64,000 nucleotides of DNA from Thermoplasmata archaeon (GCA_021817605.1 JAKAUN010000015.1:62001-126000), one strand, 5' to 3'; positions 1 to 11,489 are shown, numbered from the stretch's first letter. Notes: generated from the sequence alone by a model not told the origin. Numbers and translations are program-made.

Positions 1-1619
1 CGGGGGCGGACCCGCCGGCGCGCGTAGGCGATGTACTTCTTGAGCAGGTCCGGCGCGAACGGCGGGTGCACTTCCTCCGGGGAGTAGCCGCCGTCCTCGC
101 GATGGGAGGCGAGGATCCTGCCCGCAAGGTGCCGGTCGCGGTTCTGGTCGGGCTGGTCGCGGATGGAGAAGATGACGTCGAACCGCGAGAGCAGCGTGGG
201 AGGAAGGTCGATCTGCTCGGAGATCGACCGGTCGTTGGTGAAGCGGCCGAGCTTCGGGTTCGCCGCGGCGAGGACCGGGCAGCGGGCGTTCAGCGTCGAG
301 GTGATGCCCGCCTTGGCGATCGAGACGGTCTGCTGCTCGAGGGCCTCGTGCATCGCCGAGCGGTCCTCGCTCGTCATCTTGTCGAGCTCGTCGATGACCG
401 CCATCCCGCCGTCGGCGAGCACGAGCATGCCGGCCTCGAGCGCCCAGCGCCCTCCGGCGAAATCGTCCTTGACCGCGGCGGCGGTGAGGCCCGCGGCGGT
501 CGCCCCCTTGCCGCTCGTGTAGATCCCCCGCGGCGCCACGCCCGCCACGTAGCGCAACAGCTGGCTCTTCGCCACCCCCGGGTCGCCGACCAGGAGGACA
601 TGGATGTCGCCGCGGACCCGGATGCCGTCGGCATGCGTCTTCATGACGCCGCCGAAGAGCTGCAGCGCGATCGCCTCCTTCTCCTGCTCCATCCCCTTGA
701 TGGTCGGGGCGAGGGAGAGCACGATCTTGTCGACGACGGTGGGGTCGTCGCGGAACGTCTCGAACAGCGCGGCCTCTTCCGGAGCGACCTCGATCTCGCT
801 GTACTCGAGGCTCTTCGACTCGAAGGAGAGACCCACCAGCATCACGTCGAAGGTGGTGTTGCGCACCACCCCGCCCCGCGACGCCGTCGCCCGCTGGAAG
901 CTCTTGAGGACCCCGTTGAGGACGACACGGTTGCCCGGCAGCACCCGGCCCGTGAGGTCCTCGGTCAGGAGGACGGAGAGGCCCTGCGGGTGGGCGCCGT
1001 GCTTGAGCGACTCGGGATGCTCCTGCACCTCGATCCGCTGGGCGTCGACATAGGTCGACTCCTCGGCAACCAGGCGAAAGCGCGTCCGTCCGAGGGTCTT
1101 GCCGCAGCCTCCCTGCGCCTCGGGGCACTCGAGCGGCTCGCGAAAGACGAGAGAGGACTCGTCCTGCGGCTCGTGGAACTTCACGCGGCAGGCGACGCAC
1201 TCGAAGACGGCGTCGCGGATCTGCGGACGGACCTCGGTCACGCGGCGGACGATCCCGTCCACGGCGACCAGCCGGTTGAGGTCGGTCTCGCGGATCGCCC
1301 GGACGAGACGGTGCGAGGTTGGGGGAAGGTCGATCACACGCAGGCGGAGCCCTTCGGCCTCCGGCCCGGCGACCGGCAGGAGGTCACGCATCGCGCGGAC
1401 CCCCGCGTCGACGAGCTCCTCGGGACGGTCGAGAAGGAGGTCGGCGAGGTGGGTGTCGCTCCCGTCGATGGTCGTGAACGATATCTCGAGCGAGCGCTCC
1501 TCGGGGAACCGGTCGAAGATCTGCAGGATCCTCGGACGGAGACCGGCCTCCTCGAGGACGGCGCTCCAGCGGCTCTGCAGCTCGGGCGGGGCGGGGAGCG
1601 ACCTGCGTGCCGCGACCAT
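1..1619 (-). CDS. mcm: MCM replicative DNA helicase, C-terminus cut off by the window edge
   Basis: Replicative hexameric helicase that unwinds DNA ahead of the archaeal fork. The 539 visible residues hold the N-terminal OB/zinc region with Cys141, Cys144, Cys165 and Cys172, then the AAA+ core with Walker A GDPGVAKS (345-352), Walker B MAVIDE (406-411), sensor 1 AAANP (451-455) and arginine finger SRFD (478-481). The rest of the AAA+ domain and the wHTH tail lie outside. The ATG at 1619 follows the aspS stop by eight bases, so it is the last visible gene of a pyrG-aspS-mcm transcription unit. A long open frame on the opposite strand is only its antisense shadow. Confidence 0.96.
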   Translation of the reverse strand, partial: MVAARRSLPAPPELQSRWSAVLEEAGLRPRILQIFDRFPEERSLEISFTTIDGSDTHLADLLLDRPEELVDAGVRAMRDLLPVAGPEAEGLRLRVIDLPPTSHRLVRAIRETDLNRLVAVDGIVRRVTEVRPQIRDAVFECVACRVKFHEPQDESSLVFREPLECPEAQGGCGKTLGRTRFRLVAEESTYVDAQRIEVQEHPESLKHGAHPQGLSVLLTEDLTGRVLPGNRVVLNGVLKSFQRATASRGGVVRNTTFDVMLVGLSFESKSLEYSEIEVAPEEAALFETFRDDPTVVDKIVLSLAPTIKGMEQEKEAIALQLFGGVMKTHADGIRVRGDIHVLLVGDPGVAKSQLLRYVAGVAPRGIYTSGKGATAAGLTAAAVKDDFAGGRWALEAGMLVLADGGMAVIDELDKMTSEDRSAMHEALEQQTVSIAKAGITSTLNARCPVLAAANPKLGRFTNDRSISEQIDLPPTLLSRFDVIFSIRDQPDQNRDRHLAGRILASHREDGGYSPEEVHPPFAPDLLKKYIAYARRRVRP

Positions 1620-1627
1620 CCGTCCCC

Positions 1628-2938
1628 CTACGGCTCCAGCCGGTAGCGGTCGCGCGGGAACAGGCGGCTCTCCCGGATGTTGGCGAGCCCGGCAAGTGCC
1701 TGGACCAGTCGGTCGATCCCCAGCCCCCATCCGCCGTGCGGGGGCATCCCGAAGCGGAACGCCTCGAGATAGCCGGCGAACTTCGAAGGGTCGAGCCCTG
1801 CGGAGAGGAGGTTCGCCTGGAGGCGGTCGGGGCGGTGCTCCCGGGGCCCTCCGCTCGCGATCTCAAGGCCCTTGTAGCCGAGGTCGAAGTAGCCGGTCTT
1901 CGTGGGGTCGTCGTCCCGGCGCCACGCGTAGAACGTCTGGGCCTTGACGACGGTCGGATAGTCGGTGATGAAGTAGAACGACGCCCCGAGCTCCTTGCCT
2001 ATCCTGTCGCCGATCGCCTTCTCCTCCTCGGTGCCGAAGTCGCTCTCGGCTCCGGGGCGGCCGAGCCATTCCTCGCAGGTCGCGAACGGGATTCGCGGGA
2101 ACGGTGCCTTGACCTCGGGAACGGAAGCCGCGAGGGGGTTCTTCGCCTCCTCGAGGGCCCGTCGGCAGGAGCCCACGGCGTCCACCACGATATCCTCGAG
2201 GAGCCCACGGAGCTCCTCCGCGCCGTCGAGGTAGCCGACCTCGGCGTCCAGGCTGGTGAACTCGGTGATGTGGCGGACGGTGTCGGAGGGCTCGGCGCGG
2301 AACGCCGGGGCGATCTCGAAGACCCGCTCGAGGCCGGCTCCGATGAGCATCTGCTTGTAGAGCTGGGGGCTCTGCGCGAGGTAGGCCGGCGCGCCGAAGT
2401 AGTCGATCGTGAAGAGGGTGGCGCCGCCCTCGGCTCCTTGGCGGAGGAGCTTCGGGGTCTCGACCTCGAGGAAACCGCGCTGGACGAACGCGGCGCGAAA
2501 GCCGGCGAGCAGCCTGGCCCGCAGCTCGAAGATCGCCCGGACCCCCGGCTTGCGAAGATCGAGGACACGGTGGTCGAGGCGGGTCGGCAGTTCGGCGCCG
2601 ACCTTGTCGACCACGCCGAGGGGCAGGGGGACCTCGGCTCGGGAGATCACCGACACCCGGTCCGGAAGGAGCTCCACGCCGCGGTGGGCCCGCTCCGAGC
2701 GGCGGACGGTCCCTTCGACCTCGACCACCGACTCGCGAGGGGTCTCTTCGAACAGCCGAAAGAGCTCGGGCGGACTCGTCCCCTTCTTGAGCGTGACCTG
2801 GGTGGTGCCCGAGACGTCGCGCACGAGGGCGAAGGCGACCCCGCCGAGGGTCCGGTACTCCTCGAGATGGCCCGCGACGCGGGCGGCCTCGCCGTCCCGC
2901 CCGAGGAGCTCACGCGAGAGCCGGCGAGGCAGCGGCAG
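1628..2938 (-). CDS. aspS: Aspartyl-tRNA synthetase (archaeal type), probable CTG start
   Basis: Class IIb synthetase that charges tRNA-Asp, possibly also tRNA-Asn if non-discriminating. It has an N-terminal OB-fold anticodon domain followed by the class II core, with motif 2 FRAE and a motif 3 ending GLGIDRL near the C-terminus. The first GTG in frame (2824) would delete most of the first OB strands (RVAGHLEEYRTLGGVAFAL). Upstream to the in-frame stop at 2960 there is no ATG, GTG or TTG, but a CTG at 2936-2938 lies nine bases after a perfect AGGAGG (2948-2953). That start gives 436 residues, the normal family length, and overlaps the end of pyrG by 29 bases. The CTG start is an inference. 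Confidence 0.93.
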   Translation of the reverse strand: MPLPRRLSRELLGRDGEAARVAGHLEEYRTLGGVAFALVRDVSGTTQVTLKKGTSPPELFRLFEETPRESVVEVEGTVRRSERAHRGVELLPDRVSVISRAEVPLPLGVVDKVGAELPTRLDHRVLDLRKPGVRAIFELRARLLAGFRAAFVQRGFLEVETPKLLRQGAEGGATLFTIDYFGAPAYLAQSPQLYKQMLIGAGLERVFEIAPAFRAEPSDTVRHITEFTSLDAEVGYLDGAEELRGLLEDIVVDAVGSCRRALEEAKNPLAASVPEVKAPFPRIPFATCEEWLGRPGAESDFGTEEEKAIGDRIGKELGASFYFITDYPTVVKAQTFYAWRRDDDPTKTGYFDLGYKGLEIASGGPREHRPDRLQANLLSAGLDPSKFAGYLEAFRFGMPPHGGWGLGIDRLVQALAGLANIRESRLFPRDRYRLEP

Positions 2939-4544
2939 GGGAAGGAACCTCCTTGTGGGCTAGGGCGGCCTGGACGAGGGCGAGGTAGAGCGGATGGGGC
3001 GCCTCCGGACGGGAGAGGAACTCGGGGTGGTACTGCACCCCGACGAAGAACGGATGGTCCGCTAGCTCGAGAGCCTCGACCCGCCCGTCGACGGTCCGGG
3101 CGGAGACGGTGAACCCGGCGGCGGCGAAACGGTCGAGGTACTTCGGGTTGATCTCGTAGCGGTGGCGGTGTCGCTCCCAGAGGTCGGTCTTGCCGTAGAT
3201 CTCGGCGAGCTTGGAGCCGGGGGTGAGCAGGACCCGCTGCGCGCCGAGCCGCATCGTCCCCCCGAGCTCGGAGAGCTCCTTCTGCTCCTCGAGCAGGGAG
3301 ACGACCGGCTCCGGGGTGGCCGGGTCGACCTCCGTGGTATTCGCCGCGGCGACGCCGAGGGCGTTGCGCGCGAACTCGACCGCGGCCATCTGGAAGCCGT
3401 AGCAGACACCGAGGTAGGGGATCTTCGCCGTGCGGGCGAGGGCGATGGCACGCATCTTCCCCTCGACACCGCGGGCTCCGAAGCCGCCGGGGACCAGCAC
3501 GGCGTCCGCCTGCTCGATCCGGGCGACGATCGCCGGGTTTCTCGGTATGTCCTCCGAGTCGTACCAGTGAAGGCGGATCCCGACCCCCAGGCGCCCCTGG
3601 CAGTGGTGGAACGCCTCGGCATGGGAAAGGTAGGCGTCGCGAAGCTCGGTGTACTTGCCAACGACCGCCACGTCGATCGGGGTCTCCGCGCGGCGGTACG
3701 TCGCGAGGTACTCCTTCCACGAGGAATGGTCCGGCGGCCGGTCGGGGAGGTTGAGCAGGCGGGCGAGCAGGGGGCCTACCCCCTCGGCCTCGAGGACGAG
3801 CGGGACCTCGTAGATGATCGACTGGTCGGGGACGGAGACGACCGCCTCGGGAGGGACATCGCAGAAGAGCGAGATCTTTGCCTTGATGTCGGCGGTGAGG
3901 GGAGCCGGGCCTCGCGCGACGATGAGGTTGGGACGGATCCCGATCGCACGGAGCTCGCGGACCGAGTGCTGCGTCGGCTTGGTCTTCGCCTCGCCGACCG
4001 GTCCGACCACGGGAACGAGCGTGGTGTGAACGAACGCCATGTGCCCTTCCCCCAGCTCGTAGGAGAGCTCGCGCAGCGCCTCGAGGAAGGGCATCGACTC
4101 GATGTCGCCGACCGTGCCGCCGACCTCGACCAGGACGACCTCCGCGCCCGCCGCCTCCGCGACCTCGCGGATCGACCTCTTGATCTCGCCGGTGACGTGG
4201 GGGATGATCTGGACCGTGTTGCCGAGGTAGTCGCCGCGACGTTCCTTCTCGATGACGGAGCGGTAGATCTTCCCCGTGGTCAGGTTGTGGCTGCCCGAGA
4301 GGCTCTGCCCGAGGAACCGCTCGTAATTGCCAAGGTCGAGATCCGCCTCGGTCCCGTCGTCCAGCACGAAGACCTCCCCGTGCTGGTACGGGTTCATCGT
4401 TCCCGCGTCGACGTTGAGGTACGGGTCGATCTTGACGATGGTGACGGAGATCCCCCGAGCCTTCAGCAGCCGGCCGAGCGACGAGGTCGTGATCCCCTTT
4501 CCAAGGCCGGAGATCACCCCTCCGCTAACGACCAGAACCTTCAT
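2910..4544 (-). CDS. pyrG: CTP synthase
   Basis: Converts UTP to CTP using ATP and glutamine, the last step of pyrimidine nucleotide synthesis. The N-terminal synthetase domain starts MKVLVVSGGVISGLGKG with its P-loop. The C-terminal class I glutamine amidotransferase domain has the nucleophile in LGVCYGFQMA and the triad His-Glu in HPEF. The ATG at 4544 is preferred over an in-frame upstream codon because it begins exactly at the conserved N-terminus and gives 544 residues. A TATA-like box lies about 40 bases upstream. It heads the pyrG-aspS-mcm unit. Confidence 0.97.
   Translation of the reverse strand: MKVLVVSGGVISGLGKGITTSSLGRLLKARGISVTIVKIDPYLNVDAGTMNPYQHGEVFVLDDGTEADLDLGNYERFLGQSLSGSHNLTTGKIYRSVIEKERRGDYLGNTVQIIPHVTGEIKRSIREVAEAAGAEVVLVEVGGTVGDIESMPFLEALRELSYELGEGHMAFVHTTLVPVVGPVGEAKTKPTQHSVRELRAIGIRPNLIVARGPAPLTADIKAKISLFCDVPPEAVVSVPDQSIIYEVPLVLEAEGVGPLLARLLNLPDRPPDHSSWKEYLATYRRAETPIDVAVVGKYTELRDAYLSHAEAFHHCQGRLGVGIRLHWYDSEDIPRNPAIVARIEQADAVLVPGGFGARGVEGKMRAIALARTAKIPYLGVCYGFQMAAVEFARNALGVAAANTTEVDPATPEPVVSLLEEQKELSELGGTMRLGAQRVLLTPGSKLAEIYGKTDLWERHRHRYEINPKYLDRFAAAGFTVSARTVDGRVEALELADHPFFVGVQYHPEFLSRPEAPHPLYLALVQAALAHKEVPSPAAASPALA
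2948..2953 (-). promoter_or_regulatory. Shine-Dalgarno AGGAGG that decides the aspS start
   Basis: The minus strand reads AAGGAGGT inside the last codons of pyrG. It is spaced nine bases from the CTG at 2936-2938, and no standard start codon follows within reach. This is the main evidence for the proposed non-AUG start of aspS. Confidence 0.6.
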
Positions 4545-4580
4545 GCAACGAGCATCCCGCGGCTCGTAGCGGACTTTGAG

Positions 4581-4588
4581 CATAAAGG
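4581..4588 (-). promoter_or_regulatory. TATA-like box of pyrG
   Basis: The minus strand reads GCCTTTATGC here, the only A/T-rich stretch in the 103-base gap between pyrK and pyrG. Its centre is about 40 bases before the pyrG ATG, which would leave a short leader of roughly 14 bases. Confidence 0.45.
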
Positions 4589-4647
4589 CTTGCGAGCGGT
4601 TTTCGCCCGCGGCAGGGCAGAACGCTCTTCCCCCGGCCGCGTCGGGC

Positions 4648-5424
4648 CTAGAGCGGCCGACGACGGCCGGAGGCGTCGCGATGGAACCGCCCGAAGTCCT
4701 CCGCGGAGGCGAGCTGGCGGTCGGTGAAGACCGGCCCGTCCACGCAGACGTGGAACGGACCGAGGGCGCACGCGTCGCACATCCCCAGGGCGCACTTCAT
4801 GTGGCGCTCGACCGAGCAGCGGACCGGCAGCCCGACGGCGCCGGCAGCCGAGACCACCTTGCGCATCATCACCTCGGGACCGCAGGTCCACACGGCGTCG
4901 AACGACCCCTCCCTGAGAAGCCTCTCCGCCGGGCCCGTGACGAACCCTTTCTCGCCCGCCGACCCGTCGTCCGTGGCGAGGACGAGCCGCGCTCCCATCG
5001 CCTCGAACCGCTCCCGGAAGAGCAGCTCCGGGGCGGTCGTCGCGCCGAGGGCTACCGTCACCTCACCGCCCAGTGCCCGCGCCGCCTCGACAGCAGGGGC
5101 CAGCACGGCGGAGCCCGAGCCGCCCGCGACGACCAGGATCCGACGCGGGGTCGGGTCGAAACAGTTGCCGTAGGGGCCCCGGATCCCGATCCGCTGGCCC
5201 GGGGCGATCCCCAGGGACCTCCGGGTGGTCTCGCCCATCGCCTTGATCGTGACTCCCTTGAGGGTTCCTCGGGTGTAGGAGAGCGACATCGGCAGCTCGT
5301 CGTCGTCGGGCAGCCAGACCATCACGAACTGGCCCGGTGAGGCGTCGGGCTCGTAGCGGAAGCGCAGCGTGACCGTGGTCGGGGTCTCCGCCACCCTCTC
5401 CTCGACGCGGACGACGGCGCGCAC
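4648..5424 (-). CDS. pyrK: Dihydroorotate dehydrogenase electron-transfer subunit
   Basis: Iron-sulfur flavoprotein that passes electrons from PyrD to NAD+ in the class 1B dihydroorotate dehydrogenase. Residues 1-95 form the FAD-binding barrel and 96-205 the NAD-binding fold (GGSGSAVLAP, CGPEVMM). A C-terminal 2Fe-2S motif has Cys211, Cys216, Cys219 and Cys227. It starts with GTG, 39 bases after pyrD. An A/T-rich palindrome CCTATTAGG near 5447-5455 is about 27 bases before the start and could act as an internal promoter. The adjacent pyrD supports the assignment over other FNR-type reductases. Confidence 0.92.
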   Translation of the reverse strand: MRAVVRVEERVAETPTTVTLRFRYEPDASPGQFVMVWLPDDDELPMSLSYTRGTLKGVTIKAMGETTRRSLGIAPGQRIGIRGPYGNCFDPTPRRILVVAGGSGSAVLAPAVEAARALGGEVTVALGATTAPELLFRERFEAMGARLVLATDDGSAGEKGFVTGPAERLLREGSFDAVWTCGPEVMMRKVVSAAGAVGLPVRCSVERHMKCALGMCDACALGPFHVCVDGPVFTDRQLASAEDFGRFHRDASGRRRPL

Positions 5425-5463
5425 GCCTCGCCCGAGCGGACGGCGCCTATTAGGCCCGCGGCG

Positions 5464-6405
5464 TCACGCCGGTGACGCGGCGCCTCGTCCCGCTCCGCGA
5501 TGGGCGAGCCCGACGGCCTCCCGCGCGCTTCCCAGGCCGAGCTCGTCCAGGAGGACCGAGAGACCGGAGGCGAGACGCCCGAAGACGCCGATCCCCTCGA
5601 ACGCCACCGCGGTACCGACCTCGACCGCGCGCGCCCCGGCCATGAGGTACTCCAGGGCGTCCTCGGCCGTGGAGATCCCGCCGACACCGACGAGGGGGAT
5701 CGAGATCCGTGAGAAGATCTGGTAGACGCACGCGAGGCCCACCGGCTTGATCGCCCTCCCGCTGAGCCCGCCGAGACCGTGCGCAAGGACCGGTCGGGCG
5801 AGGCGCACGTCGATCGCGAGGGCCCGCACGGTGTTGATGGCACTGACCGCGGAGGCCCCGGCCCGCTCGGCCGCCTCGGCCAGCGCTGCGGGGTCGGAGG
5901 TGTTGGGAGTGATCTTCGCGATGACCGGGAGCCGAACGGCCCGGACAACCTCCCTCACTATGGCCCCGACTTCCGCGGGGGTCCCGCCGACCTCCGTGCC
6001 GTAGCCTTCCGCGTGCGGGCAGCTCAGGTTGAGCTCGAGGGCCGCCACCCCGGTCGCGGCCATCTTCCGTGCGAGGTCGGCAAACTCGCCGGGGTCGGCG
6101 CCGAAGATCGATCCGATCACGGTCGCGCCGGCGGCCCGCGCCGCGGCGATCTCCTGCGGGTACTCGTCGATCCCGGGATTTGGGAGCCCCATGGCGTTGA
6201 GCAGGCCCCAGCCGTCGTAGCTCTCGATCGTCGGGTTGGGGTACCCCGGGCGCCCCACCGAGCCGATCGATTTGGTCACGACGCCGCCGGCGCCGGCACG
6301 ATGGGCGCCGGCGAGCGACTCTCCGCTCTCCCCCCAGACCCCCGAGGCGAGCAGGAACGGGTTCCGCAGCCGGAGGCCCGCCAGGTCCACCGAGAGATCC
6401 GCCAC
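5464..6405 (-). CDS. pyrD: Dihydroorotate dehydrogenase, catalytic subunit (class 1B)
   Basis: FMN enzyme oxidising dihydroorotate to orotate in de novo UMP synthesis. The 313-residue TIM barrel begins with the conserved NPFLLASGVWG region, carries the class 1 catalytic cysteine in LNLSCPH and ends with the glycine-rich FMN phosphate loops (GVGGISTAEDALEYL, GARAVEVGTA). The pyrK gene directly downstream shows that it is the NAD-linked 1B type. Its ATG is 29 bases from a TATA box shared with clpB, so the mRNA is probably leaderless. Confidence 0.95.
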   Translation of the reverse strand: MADLSVDLAGLRLRNPFLLASGVWGESGESLAGAHRAGAGGVVTKSIGSVGRPGYPNPTIESYDGWGLLNAMGLPNPGIDEYPQEIAAARAAGATVIGSIFGADPGEFADLARKMAATGVAALELNLSCPHAEGYGTEVGGTPAEVGAIVREVVRAVRLPVIAKITPNTSDPAALAEAAERAGASAVSAINTVRALAIDVRLARPVLAHGLGGLSGRAIKPVGLACVYQIFSRISIPLVGVGGISTAEDALEYLMAGARAVEVGTAVAFEGIGVFGRLASGLSVLLDELGLGSAREAVGLAHRGAGRGAASPA

Positions 6406-6429
6406 GGCCCCGCGCGACGGGAGCGTGAC

Positions 6430-6438
6430 TTATTAAAT
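6430..6438. promoter_or_regulatory. Shared divergent TATA box, pyrD / clpB
   Basis: TTATTAAAT (read ATTTAATAA on the other strand) is the only A/T block in the 58-base gap between the two ATGs. It lies about 29-30 bases from each start codon, so one nearly symmetric element can serve two leaderless transcripts. Confidence 0.7.
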
Positions 6439-6463
6439 CGGCTCGCCCCGAGGACCCTTGGCC

Positions 6464-9058
<2,595 letters not shown>

Positions 9059-9065
9059 GACACCC

Positions 9066-10004
9066 GTGGCTCCCTCCCTCACGGTCGCGGTGGTCGGATC
9101 GAACGGGGCCGCCCGCGAGCTCGGCAAGAAGGGAACCGCGTCGGACCTGACGCTGTACAACGACGTCCACGAGACCCACGCTCTCACGCTGGTCGAGCCG
9201 ACGGGGTTCCCGGAGAAGCTCGCGCCCCTGCTCAACGCTCTCGCGATGGCCGACCACTGCCTTCTCCTGGTCCCCGAGCTCTCGCGCGGCCTCGCCGAGG
9301 CGGTCGCGGTGGTCGAGCTCACCGAGCTGCCGGTGACGATCGCCCGCGGCCCGGCGGTCGGGGATGCGGAGCTCTCCCGGGCGCTCAAGGGAAGCCGGCT
9401 CGACACGGCGCCCCGGGTCGGGTTCGACACGCCCAGCCTGCGGGCGAGCCTGAGCGGCCTCTCCGCGGCGCCCCGCGAGGGTCCGGTGAGCGTGGTCCTC
9501 GACCACGCCTTCCCCGTGAAGGGCGTCGGTGCGGTGGCGCTCGGGCTCGTCCGCCAAGGCACCCTCAAGGCCCACGACCGCCTGCAGCTCTGGCCGACGC
9601 CCAAGATCGTCGAGGTCCGCTCCCTCCAGGTCCACGATGTCGACCGCAAGGAGGTCTCCGCCGGCGAGCGCGTCGGCGTCGCCCTCCGAGGTGTGGAGGC
9701 TGACGAGCTCGAACGCGGCCAGGTCTTGGCGCCGGAGGGCTCCCTTACGGCGGACGCCGAGCTCACCGGAGGGCCGCTTCTCCGCTGCCGCTACTACCGA
9801 GGGGACGCCGGGGTCGGCGCAAAGTTGCATGCCTCGGTGGGACTCCAGGTCGTCCCGGCCCAGCTCGAGGAGTTGGGCCCCACCGGTCTCAAGCTGCTCG
9901 CAGACCGCCCGGTCGTCCACGCCGCCGGCGAACGCGCTTACCTGCTCGACCTCTCTGTCCCCGCCGGACCACGAATCGTCGGCGCAAGCGTGCTCACGCG
10001 CTGA
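9066..10004 (+). CDS. EF-Tu/SelB-like protein with a degenerate GTPase domain
   Basis: Related to translational GTPases but probably not a GTPase. Residues 1-140 resemble a G domain yet lack the P-loop GxxxxGK(S/T), the DxxG switch and the NKxD motif. Residues about 143-225 match the EF-Tu domain 2 barrel (VKGVGAVALGLV, then a DRLQLWP turn), and a third barrel-like region follows. Length is 312 residues, with a GTG start seven bases after clpB, suggesting co-transcription. Similar EF-Tu-like proteins without GTPase motifs occur in other archaea and their role is not known to me. Confidence 0.75.
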   Translation: MAPSLTVAVVGSNGAARELGKKGTASDLTLYNDVHETHALTLVEPTGFPEKLAPLLNALAMADHCLLLVPELSRGLAEAVAVVELTELPVTIARGPAVGDAELSRALKGSRLDTAPRVGFDTPSLRASLSGLSAAPREGPVSVVLDHAFPVKGVGAVALGLVRQGTLKAHDRLQLWPTPKIVEVRSLQVHDVDRKEVSAGERVGVALRGVEADELERGQVLAPEGSLTADAELTGGPLLRCRYYRGDAGVGAKLHASVGLQVVPAQLEELGPTGLKLLADRPVVHAAGERAYLLDLSVPAGPRIVGASVLTR

Positions 10005-10187
10005 GCGCGCAAGGCAGAACGGAGGGACGGGTCGTGCCCGCAACGCTGTCCCGAGCGGCGCCGGATTTTCGTGCGCCGGGCCCGAAGCGACCGCCCGCGC
10101 CCGAGGGGCGAGCCGGACCGAGGCCGGCCCAGGCGCCCGCGTGCGATCGGACGAGCAAGGGGGAGAGGGTAGAGTCCGGTTCCCGCG

Positions 10188-11396
10188 CTAGGCGAACATC
10201 GTGACGGACTCCTTACGGAGCTCCTCCTCCCCGACGACCTTTTCGATCGCCCGGTCGAAGTCCGACATCGTCACGCTGTCGCGTTCCTCACGGATCGCCC
10301 ACATCCCGGCTTCGGTGCAGATCGCCCGGATGTCGGCTCCCGTCGCGCTCTCGCATCGTCCGGCGAGCGCCTCGAAGTCGATCGGCTCCCGCAGGGCCAT
10401 GCCGCGGCTGTGTATCTTGAAAATCTCCACGCGCCCGGCAAAGTTGGGGACCGGCACCTCGATGATGCGGTCAAAGCGGCCGGGCCGCAGGAGGGCGTCG
10501 TCCAGGATGTCCGGGCGGTTGGTCGCGGCGATGATCTTGACGTTGGAGAGAGGCTCGAAGCCGTCCATCTCCGCGAGCAGCTGCATGAGGGTCCGTTGGA
10601 CCTCGCGGTCGCCGCTCGTGGCGACCTCGAGGCGCTTTGCCCCAATCGAGTCCACCTCGTCGATGAAGATGATCGTCGGCGCCTTCTCCCGGGCGAGCTG
10701 GAAGAGTTCTCGCACCAGACGCGCCCCCTCGCCGATGTACTTCTGGACGAGCTCGCTACCGACCAAGCGGACGAAGGTCGCGTTGGTGTGGTGGGCGACG
10801 GCCTTGGCGATGAGCGTCTTGCCGGTTCCCGGCGAACCGATGAGGAGCACTCCCTTGGGGGGGTCTACGCCGACCTTCTGGTAGAGCTCCGAACGCAGGA
10901 GCGGGTACTCGACCGCCTCGCGGATCTCCCGGATCTGCTCGGAGAGCCCTCCGATCTTCTGGTAGGAGACGTCCGGCTTGTCGACGATCTCGCTTGCCGT
11001 GACCAGCGGGTCGAGCGACGCGGGCAGCACCCCCATGACCGCGAGGGTCTGCTTGTTGAGCGCGACCCGGCTCCCGACCGTGATCTTCCCGTGCTCGACG
11101 CTCTCGGCCGAGTTGACGACAAAGTCCGGGCCCGTCGACGATTTGACGATGACCCGGCCGTCGGTGAGGACGTCACGGACGCTCCCGACAATGAGCGGAG
11201 GATACCTCAGGCGGTCGAGCTCCGTCTTGAGCCGCTTGACCTCGCGCTGGAGACGCAGGATCTCGGCCTCCATGTAGTGACGCTCGCTCTCTACGCGCTT
11301 GATCGCCTCGGCGAGCTGCGTGTTGCGCAGCTCCAGGAAGTTCACGCGGTCAAAGGACTCGTGCTGGGGCGCGACCGGAGAGTCAGGTTCGCTCAT
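10188..11396 (-). CDS. pan: Proteasome-activating nucleotidase PAN
   Basis: Hexameric AAA+ unfoldase that feeds substrates to the archaeal 20S proteasome. An N-terminal coiled coil (about 22-62) is followed by an OB domain (66-125) and a single AAA+ module with Walker A GSPGTGKT (187-194), Walker B IIFIDE and a PGRFDR region. The protein ends MFA, a variant of the HbYX tail that docks into the proteasome, with Phe replacing the usual Tyr. It starts at ATG 11396 with a divergent promoter about 56 bases upstream. No proteasome subunit genes are in the window. Confidence 0.95.
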   Translation of the reverse strand: MSEPDSPVAPQHESFDRVNFLELRNTQLAEAIKRVESERHYMEAEILRLQREVKRLKTELDRLRYPPLIVGSVRDVLTDGRVIVKSSTGPDFVVNSAESVEHGKITVGSRVALNKQTLAVMGVLPASLDPLVTASEIVDKPDVSYQKIGGLSEQIREIREAVEYPLLRSELYQKVGVDPPKGVLLIGSPGTGKTLIAKAVAHHTNATFVRLVGSELVQKYIGEGARLVRELFQLAREKAPTIIFIDEVDSIGAKRLEVATSGDREVQRTLMQLLAEMDGFEPLSNVKIIAATNRPDILDDALLRPGRFDRIIEVPVPNFAGRVEIFKIHSRGMALREPIDFEALAGRCESATGADIRAICTEAGMWAIREERDSVTMSDFDRAIEKVVGEEELRKESVTMFA

Positions 11397-11448
11397 GGAT
11401 GGTGATCGCTCGGTCGTGACGGCTACCCTTCTTCACTAGACAAGGTGG

Positions 11449-11456
11449 CTTATAAG
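11449..11456. promoter_or_regulatory. Palindromic TATA box between PAN and pantoate kinase
   Basis: CTTATAAG is a perfect palindrome in the 93-base gap between two divergent genes. It lies about 37 bases before the pantoate kinase GTG and 56 before the PAN ATG, so it could drive both directions. Confidence 0.65.
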
Positions 11457-11489
11457 TAGTAGACCGTCGGGCGGCGTTCGGGTGCGACG

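Noticed and set aside
66-1646. 526-codon open frame on the plus strand
   Set aside because: It is antisense to mcm; high GC removes stops from the opposite strand. The minus strand shows clear MCM motifs.
3162-4727. 521-codon plus-strand frame
   Set aside because: Antisense shadow of pyrG, with Arg/Asp/Val-rich composition and no recognisable family.
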